DNA of 64,000 nt from Plantago major (taxonomy: Eukaryota > Streptophyta > Magnoliopsida > Lamiales > Plantaginaceae): NCBI GenBank assembly GCA_026545765.1, contig CM048844.1, positions 57,136,932-57,200,931 of the forward strand. The letters run 5' to 3'. Below the pieces are notes generated by a model. That model worked only from the letters and a program-made list of their open reading frames with translations. It ran no database searches and was not told the origin of the DNA. Numbering within the stretch: the first letter of the stretch is position 1; every line of letters begins with the position of its first letter. Below, piece by piece: positions 56,863-64,000 of this stretch. The position numbers were made by a program, and so were the translations under genes.

Positions 56863-58640
56863 TTTTCAGTTCTTTGGTAGCTCCATTAGTCCAAGACTAT
56901 GTCTTAAGGCTGAGAATCTACTTTCTTGTAGTGGCTTAGTGAAGATATCTGCAAGTTGGTCCTCAGTGCCAATCTTGAGTATCTCTATATTGCCTTTTTC
57001 AACATGGTCTCTGGTGTCTAACATCAATGTTCTTTGTTCTTACATGAAAATTAGGATTCTGAGTTATGGTAATAGCACTTGTGTTTTCACAAAAAATGGG
57101 AGTTTTCTCTTCATTGAGTCCATAGTCTCTGAGTTGTCGCTGTATCCACAATTTCTGTGAAGCACAACACCCAACAGCAATATATTTAGCCTCTGTGGTA
57201 GATGTAGCGATTGAATTTTGTTTCTTGCTGAACCAAGATATCAATCTAGCACCAAGAAATTGACAAGTTCCTGGGGTGCTTTTTCTATCAAGTAATGATC
57301 CAGCAAAGTCGGCATCTGAATAGCCAACTAAACTCAATCCACTGTCTTTTGGATACCTGATCCAACTTCTCTGATTACCTTTTACATACCTCAATATTTT
57401 CAAGTGAAGTTGTAGTGTGATTGCATTGGGTTTGTCTGAAATCTAGCACACACTCCAACTACATATTGAATATCAGGTCTACTTGCAGTGAGGTACAGTA
57501 GAGACCCAATCAATTTCCTATACTTGTGTTCTTCAACACTCTTGTTAGATTCAGTATAGGTCATTTTGGTTCTAATGCTCATTGGTATCTTAGCATTCTT
57601 TTCAGAAGGCTTTGGATTAAACATGTTGAGCATGTCCTTTACATACTTTGTTTGACTAATGAATATTCCATCATTGAGTTGTTTGACTTGCAGCCCTAGG
57701 AAGTAATTTAATTCTCCCATCATGCTCATCTCAAATTTACATTTCATGAGTTCAGCAAAGTCTTCACAAAGTTTCTTGTCTTTAGATCCAAATATAATGT
57801 CATCAACATATACTTGAACTAAAAGTAGTTTCCCATCATGGTTTAATGTGAAGAGTGTTTTATCAACATCTCCTTTCTTGAAACCACTTTCTAGTAGGTA
57901 TCTGGCCAATGTACCATACCATGCTCTTGGAGCTTGTTTCAGCCCATACAGAGCTTTCTGAAGCTTATAGACCATCCTACTTTCTAAGGAAACTTCAAAA
58001 CCTGGTGGTTGCTCAACATAGACTTCCTCAACAAGTTCACCATTTAGGAATGCACTCTTGACATACATTTGATAAACTGTAAAGTTATTATGAGCTGCAA
58101 AGGCTAGAAAGAGTCTTATTGCATCCAATCTTGCAACTTGTGCATAAGATTCATCAAAATCTAGTCCTTCAGTCTGGGTGAATCCCTTGGCAACCAACCT
58201 AGCTTTGTTTCTGGTTATTCACCAGATTCATTCATTTTGTTTTTGAAAATCCACTTGGTTCCGATTACAGATATTCCGTCAACAAATGGAACCAGTTTCC
58301 AGACATTGTTTCTCTCAAACTGATCCAACTCTTCTTGCATTGCAGAGATCCAATCTTGATCCTTTAATGCTTCTTCTATAGTTTTTTATTCAATATTTGA
58401 TATGAAACATCCATAGAGACAATTTGCATTTTCAGCGATTGTTCTTCTAGTTCTAACTCCTTGGTCTATGGGACCAATCACATCATTTGCAGGATGATTT
58501 CTTATCCATTTCATAATGGGTTTTGAACTAGTAGGATCAATATCATTTTGATTTGAGTGTGAATCAATATGATCTTGATGGGATACTTGTACAGTATCTG
58601 AGATATCTGACAGATGGGAAATGCCATGGATATCTGACAC
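56863..58640 (-). pseudogene. pol: Copia RT and RNase H, element C
   Basis: RT open 58197-57400: [32 protein letters not shown] (Asp replaced by Tyr relative to B), catalytic [26 protein letters not shown]. The upstream part (58640-58200) has a TAA in the word after FISNIE and a frameshift before VAKGFTQ. RNase H follows with a frameshift near 57400: [40 protein letters not shown], then the frame is lost at 56999 and continues as DIFTKPL-region sequence to about 56863. Confidence 0.9.
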
Positions 58641-58824
58641 TTTTCAGTGTTAGGGATATCTGGATCTTGCATTTCAGCAAACTCATTTTCAGACACCTCT
58701 ACATGATGAAGGTTCTCAGTAACCTGTTCCATTTCTGGAATTCTCATAGGAAATTCTTCATCATGTCTTAGAGTCATCTGGTTGTTACTAAGCAATGGTT
58801 GCTTTTCATCGTCAGACTCATCCT

Positions 58825-59818
58825 CTAATTGAATAATAGAGTTGTTCCTTTTGAGGATCCTTTTTCAGAATCTTTGATCATGAGTTCTTTGAACCTATCT
58901 GAGAGATCATCATTCAAGGTTACTTTCTTGTTTCCTTCATAGAATACTACATGAACGGATTCCTCAATCTTTTGCGATCTTTTGTTGTAGATTCTATAGG
59001 CTTTGCTATTTAGAGAATAATACTCCTTCATCTGCCTTCGGTTGAAATGTTCTCAAGTACTCTTTTCCATTGTTAAGAACGAAACATCTGCAACCGAACA
59101 CTCTTAGATGTTTGATACTAGGGGGTCTACCAATCAAAAGCTCATAAGGAGTTTTGTCATGGTGTTTGTTAATCAGACATCTATTTTGAGTGTAGCATGC
59201 TGTGTTTACAGCTTCAACTCAATAGATTTCACTTATTTCAGTGTCAGCAAGCATTGTTCTTGCTGCTTCTTTCAGGGTCCTATTCTTTCTTTCAGCAACA
59301 CCATTTTGTTGTGGTGTCCTTATAGAAGATAGTTGATGTTGTATACCTTTGCAGGTACAAAATTCTTTTATGTACAGGTTCACAAACTTCGATTACCATG
59401 GTGCATTCGATTACAAATACCTTGTCATTTTCATGACTTGAGCTTATTGACAAGTTGGGTATCTCAACCCTTGCATCAGATTTGTGTTTGAGAAAGACAA
59501 CCCAAGTGAATCTTGAGTAATCATCAACGACAACCAGACCATACTTCTTTCCTGCATAACTAGTTACAGAGGATTCAAAAAGATCCATATGTAACATTTG
59601 CGGGCCTTTCCGGAATGTCTAGTTTTAGACTTGAAAGATGTTTTGGATTGTTTTCCCATTTGGCAAGCTGAGCATACACCTTTTTTTCTATATGCCATTT
59701 TGGGTAAACCAACCACCAACTCTTTCTTGGCTAGCTTGTTCAGAGTTTTGAAATTCATGTGACTCATTCTTTTATGCCATAGCCAATTTTCTTCAGTGTG
59801 GCCAGATTGACTCACCAT
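58825..59818 (-). pseudogene. pol: Copia integrase, element C
   Basis: GAG-pre-integrase (WHKRMSHMNFKTLNKLAKKE, CQMGKQSKTSF) is followed, after a frameshift near 59570-59600, by the core LLHMDLFESSVTSYAGKKYG. The segment around the second Asp is scrambled by small indels (about 59380-59450). Lesions make the integrase inactive. Confidence 0.85.
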
Positions 59819-59845
59819 GAGACATTCTTCAGTTGTGGCGGATGC

Positions 59846-60208
59846 TCAATCATCAACATAAAGATTTCCTTTACGCCTTGCAACCAAGACTGTCTGCTTT
59901 GACTCATTGTCAATCACTTTACATAGTGTTGACTTGATCTTGACAGTGTACCCTTTGTCTACTAATTGACTCATGCTTAGGAGATTATATTTCAATCCCT
60001 TTACATGTAGTACTTCAGAGATTGTAAGGATTCCAAACTTCAGATTGCCAAATTCTATGGTTGGATTTTCATCTCCTCCAGCAAACCTGATAATTGGTCC
60101 ATCATTACACATTCTATAGTTAATCAGATTTGCTTTGTCTCCTGTCATGTGCTTCCCACATCCACTATCAAAATGCCACTTTGGATTAGTCTTTGGAGTG
60201 TTCTGCAC
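59846..60208 (-). pseudogene. pol: Copia protease region, element C
   Basis: The active-site word KWHFDSGCGKHMTGD has the Asp-Ser-Gly signature of copia proteases, then GNLKFGILTISEVLHV and LLSMSQLVDKGY. It ends at a stop just after GNLYVDD, before the pre-integrase domain. Confidence 0.85.
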
Positions 60209-62736
60209 AAAACAGGAAACAGGATATTAGGTTCTCATACCAACAATGGAACCAACTGGACTAAAGAATCTTCCAGTAGGAATCCATTTTTGAATGAATT
60301 TCTTAGGAGCATTCTTTTGTCTAATTGGAACATAAGGAGGAATTCTAGTTAAATGATTAGTATTATTGTTATCAAGAACTATTTTCTTCCTTGGTGTGTT
60401 CTTTGGTACTCCATTTGGTGCTTTCAGATACCTGTCAGGTTTCTGAGTCTGCTTCTCAGCAAACTTAGCTTTCCTTGCCAGATTTCTTCTAGCCCTGGCA
60501 TTTAGATTTTCAGTGGCTTGACTCATCTTCCACTTCTGATAATTGTCGTGACTAATTCTAGCCTTTAACCATCATTCTTGCTCTTGTTTGTACTCACGAG
60601 CAAGTTGTTTCCCGATAGCTTTATAGCCAATACCATTTCAAGCACTGTGTCGTTCGAGATCTTTCCTCGTGACTTTGCTAGTCTCTGGGTAATCTTTTTT
60701 CTTTCCAGAAAACGTGACATAGGAGAAGTTGTCAGCTCCTGCAATTCTTCCTTTCTGAGAGACATAGCACTGAGGGTGATTGCACTTTTCTGTGTTATGT
60801 TTCTTTTCAGAAACATTCCCAACAGTTTTCCTTGGGACTTGTTTTTTCCACAAAGGTTTGGTCGCAACTGCCTTTCCTTTGTTAACAACCTTAGCTTTCT
60901 GACCGATACTGTAGGTTGTTTGGGAACCAACTTGCTGAGCACTGACAAATGTTCGTCTTTCATCATTCTTATTCAGAGTGGTAGAACATGCATTTTGTGT
61001 ATCTCAAGTCCTCTCTTTCGAAGGATCTCTTAAATAAGATTGTACTTCAGTAAGAGTGTCACTAGCTTTGGCATAAGATTGAAAAGATAGTTCTTTCTTT
61101 TTGAGTTCTTTATTCTCAGAAAGAAGTTCTTCACATTTATTTTGAAGATTGGCCAATGCTTCTTATGTGACTTTTCAGTCTCAGATATCTAAGCCTTGAG
61201 AAATGCATTTTCAGCATCCCTTTTCTCAGATATCTTAAGTATTTGTGAATTTTCCTTTACAAGAGAATTCTTTTCTTCTTCAAGGATCTCTGCTCTAGCT
61301 CGGACCATCAGAAATTCTCTTTCGTAGAGATCAAGTTCTCTTCTGAGATGTTCCAGATCTTTGATTCCTTCCTCATCACTTTCGTAAGTATAACAAGAAG
61401 TATGTGTTACCTCATCAGCCATTAGACAAGGTTCAATGTTGGAGATATCTGGAAAGATTTCTTCAGCCATTCCACACACTTCTTTCTTCTTTTGACCAAA
61501 GCCAATCACTTCATGAGAAACACCATATATTTCTGGAGAAGGCAGTGTGGAATCATCTGAATCTTCATCCTCAGAATCAGACTCAACATCTAGAGCATCC
61601 AGTTGGAGTAGAATCTTTTTCCTTTCTTCAGTGAGCATAGCTTTTTGACTTCTCTTGCAGTTTCTTCTATCTTTCTTGTCACCTGTCTTTAGTTTGTTGA
61701 AGGCAGGGCAATCCTTCTTGAAATGACCAGGTTTCTGACAATAGAAACAGATATCGTTTCCGATTTCTGCTTCCTCAGTACTTGATGCTTTCTGAGCCGG
61801 CTTGTTTAGTGATCTTTGCATATTTTTGTACTGGTGATAGTTTGAGCCTAGATGCTTTTTCAGCTTCTCTTTAGCTTTTCTTCTCTCAATTTCTCGACTG
61901 ACATATTTTTTCATTTGCTTTACAACAAGAGCTTCCTCAGTCATCTCCTTGCCTTCTTTCTTTTAAGAAGTTCCTTGAGCAACTAGAGCAACATTCTGCA
62001 ACTTTTCAGTTGTTTGTTCTCTTTGAGTTGTCTCATAGTCAACAGTGGCAATGTGAGAGAAAAGTTCCACTGGAGTGATATCTGGCATTCCTTGATTAAA
62101 GTAGAAAAACTTTGTGTGCTCCCAGTTATGATTGAGACTTCTCACAATAGTCTTAATTTTTTCTGACTGGGTATATCTATTACTTTCACCAAGTGCAGCC
62201 ATGTCACTCATAAGTGTTGTAAATCGGAAATCTAGTTCTTCAAGAGTCTCTGTGGGACCTTGTTTAAAGTTTTGGAATTTGAGCTTCAAAACTTCGAACT
62301 TATTTTCCTTCGTTTTCTCAGTCCCGACACAGATTTCTTCAATCAGTTGCCAGGCCACTTTCGCCGTTTTTGCACCCCACAGTTTACACTGTATGTGCTC
62401 TGGAGTAGAACGTATGATGATATTGCAAGCCTAACCATCCAGTCGATTTCTCTTGGCATCTTCCGATGTCCAGAGCTCTCTGGGCTTTGGTTCGTAAATA
62501 ACTTGACTGGCCGGTCTCCCACTGGTTGATGCATCTGTCTGTGAAGACCCATCGCTTTGTTCTCTGTCTCTATCATTACAAACCTCTATGACTTGCTTGA
62601 GTTGTTGAATGACTATTGGGCCATTCTTTATCACATCGATCATTTCGTCACTGATGGCTTCTAGGTGGAGCATCATGTTGTTCTTCCATTTCTCATAATT
62701 CTCTGGCTTGAGAATTGGGGCGTCACTTAAAGACAT
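60209..62736 (-). pseudogene. gag: Copia gag, element C
   Basis: ATG 62734-62736 (MSLSDAPILKPENYEKWKNN), with the UBN2-type core. A CAG-to-TAG nonsense falls after RLDG near 62431; the frame resumes in KLKFQNFKQGPTETLEELDF (62358-61963). A Lys-rich part leads to the CCHC zinc knuckle CFYCQKPGHFKKDC (about 61740-61700), then an acidic region (SDSEDEDSDDS) and a long coiled coil (to 61189). 61188-60209 is frameshifted, with a His/Cys cluster KCNHPQCYVSQKG near 60780. The large coiled-coil gag fits Sireviruses. Confidence 0.88.
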
Positions 62737-62841
62737 TCTGCAGTAAACACACTAACCAAACAAATCAAGTGTAGGTGAAAAACAGTTAGTGGGCACTTAT
62801 CTGGGATCTAGGTTCAGTGCAGAAGGCTTTGGGAACCTCCC

Positions 62842-62853
62842 GCTCTGATACCA
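62842..62853 (-). promoter_or_regulatory. Primer binding site, element C
   Basis: GCTCTGATACCA on the + strand, that is TGGTATCAGAGC on the - strand, initiator-Met type, 2 nt from the LTR. Confidence 0.95.
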
Positions 62854-62855
62854 CT

Positions 62856-64000
62856 TGTTGGTCCAGATAACGGCAAAGTAAAAGACTAGAGGGGGGCGTG
62901 AATAGTCTTTTAAAACTATTGTCGATAAGCATAGTTTCTCAGATATCTGTGAGGATATCTGATTCTTAATTTCAGAGAGCGGAAGACTTTTCTGTGATAA
63001 GTGCACGTGCTCAGCAAGATAGGTGTAAATACTTTGCAAGGTAAATAAACCAAGTAATAAATGCAGAAAGTAAATAACACAAGTCTTTTTATAGTGGTAT
63101 CTGAAGGTGGCGTAATCCTTCAACTAATCCACTTCGGCCTTTCTCAGACCTAGAATCCACTAAGAGTATAATTGAGGTAACCTTACAAGTATCTTCTCTC
63201 GATTCCTAAATACACTAGGTTCCCAACCAAGTGTTCCCCGAAGTTATTCCGGCTTTCTCCAAGTACTTCAGACTCAAAACCTCTTTCCTGGAGTTGTTCC
63301 TTAGTTTCCCAAACTAAGTACTTCATGTACTCCACGCCGATTAAGGTGTTGGTTACGGTAGTTTGTCAGGTGAGCTTTTTTTTTTTAATAACTTGTTCAG
63401 TTAAGCAGATAGCTCTATGAATCAAGTATACTTTAATACACTTTTCAATGTATGGTATCTTGTTCTTTACTGACCCAAGTCTATGATAAGTGTTCAAGAG
63501 AATGAATCTCAGATATGAAATCTTAGTTCAATTCCTTCACAGATAACAATGCTTGTTAAGGATCAGGACACTTAGAACTTTTGTGCTACTTAGAATCAAG
63601 AGCTTTGGTCGCAACAGAAAGCTTGAAGGTAAGTAGTATGCTTGAGAGTTTGAAAGATAGTGTTCAGTGTTCTTGGTGTACGTTCTGTGTTCTAAGGTGT
63701 GTTCTCAAGCAGTCTAAGTGTTGATATTTATAGATGAATTTGAGTGTCGTTTGAATAGTATCCATAGTTAAATCAAATTCAAACTATTGATATCGAGTAT
63801 AATCTTAGTACGCTTGTCTTCTTCTTCGGTTACCATTTTTGTTCGTATAATTCGTCCGCGCATTCAATGCATTGTACTATACTTTGTCCTCAGAGTGCAG
63901 CGGAACTATGCATTGTATCAGAGATCTTATACTATTAGAGTTCTCTGAAGCTTTGCACGTCCTTTTCCAGAGATTATCACAACTCCAGGTACCACTTGTT
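62856..64000 (-). repeat. 5' LTR of element C, cut by the window end
   Basis: TGTTGGTCCAGATAACGG start matches 48772. LTR TATA box at 63724-63732. The last bases of the window correspond to about 49936 in the 3' LTR, so roughly 450 bp more should follow. Confidence 0.93.

Larger units (their letters stand above)
48772..64000 (-). mobile_element. Copia element C (Sirevirus-type), nested in B, right end outside
   Basis: 3' LTR 48772-50385, third ORF, pol, gag, PBS and 5' LTR from 62856 to beyond the window (about 450 bp missing, estimated from the 3' LTR). Transcribed on the - strand, opposite to its host element B. AAAAG (48767-48771) precedes it and is the expected target duplication. Gag, integrase, RT and the third ORF all carry breaks. 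Confidence 0.95.

Overview
The window is nuclear DNA of a flowering plant, most likely a eudicot. The evidence is two intron-rich plant genes, Stowaway-type MITEs with the CTCCCTCCGTCCC terminus, a tRNA-derived SINE with a poly(A) tail, and LTR retrotransposons of two plant lineages (Ty3/gypsy Tat/Retand type and Ty1/copia Sirevirus type). There are no operons, tRNA genes or CRISPR arrays. Splice sites were placed by eye from GT..AG borders, reading phase and family resemblance.

Layout: 1-4728 is the 3' part of a copia Sirevirus-type element (A, + strand): a broken third ORF and a 3' LTR. 4729-5658 is unassigned and holds two small stem-loops. 5664-19706 is a complete but dead Tat-type gypsy element on the - strand, with 921-bp LTRs and the target duplication AGTAG on both sides; between pol and its 3' LTR lie three units on the opposite strand, each with its own TATA box. 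19712-24781 is repeat-rich DNA with a minisatellite, a Stowaway MITE and a 2.5-kb candidate TIR element carrying a small gene-like unit. 24782-27226 (-) is a reticulon-domain gene of 224 codons in five coding exons. 28890-32310 holds two MITEs and decayed repeats. 32793-39124 (-) is a glyoxalase II gene of 339 codons in eight exons, with every exon phase consistent. 39299-40037 is a non-autonomous hAT element with an 8-bp target duplication. 40103-40334 is a MITE cut by copia element B (40335-48771, +). B is in turn cut inside its third ORF by copia element C (48772 to beyond 64000, -).

The two host genes look intact and unrelated: one is a metabolic enzyme (methylglyoxal detoxification), the other an ER membrane-shaping protein. 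All three copia copies and the gypsy element carry frameshifts, nonsense codons or deletions and should be non-autonomous.

The most interesting theme is that both retrotransposon lineages carry extra genes that look like separate RNA polymerase II units. In the copia elements the third ORF has a conserved TATA box about 180 bp upstream of its ATG and is interrupted by short GT..AG introns. Two of these introns are present in copy A and precisely absent from copy C. In the gypsy element the antisense units have their own TATA boxes, intron-like segments and, in two of them, a shared stem-loop after the stop codon.
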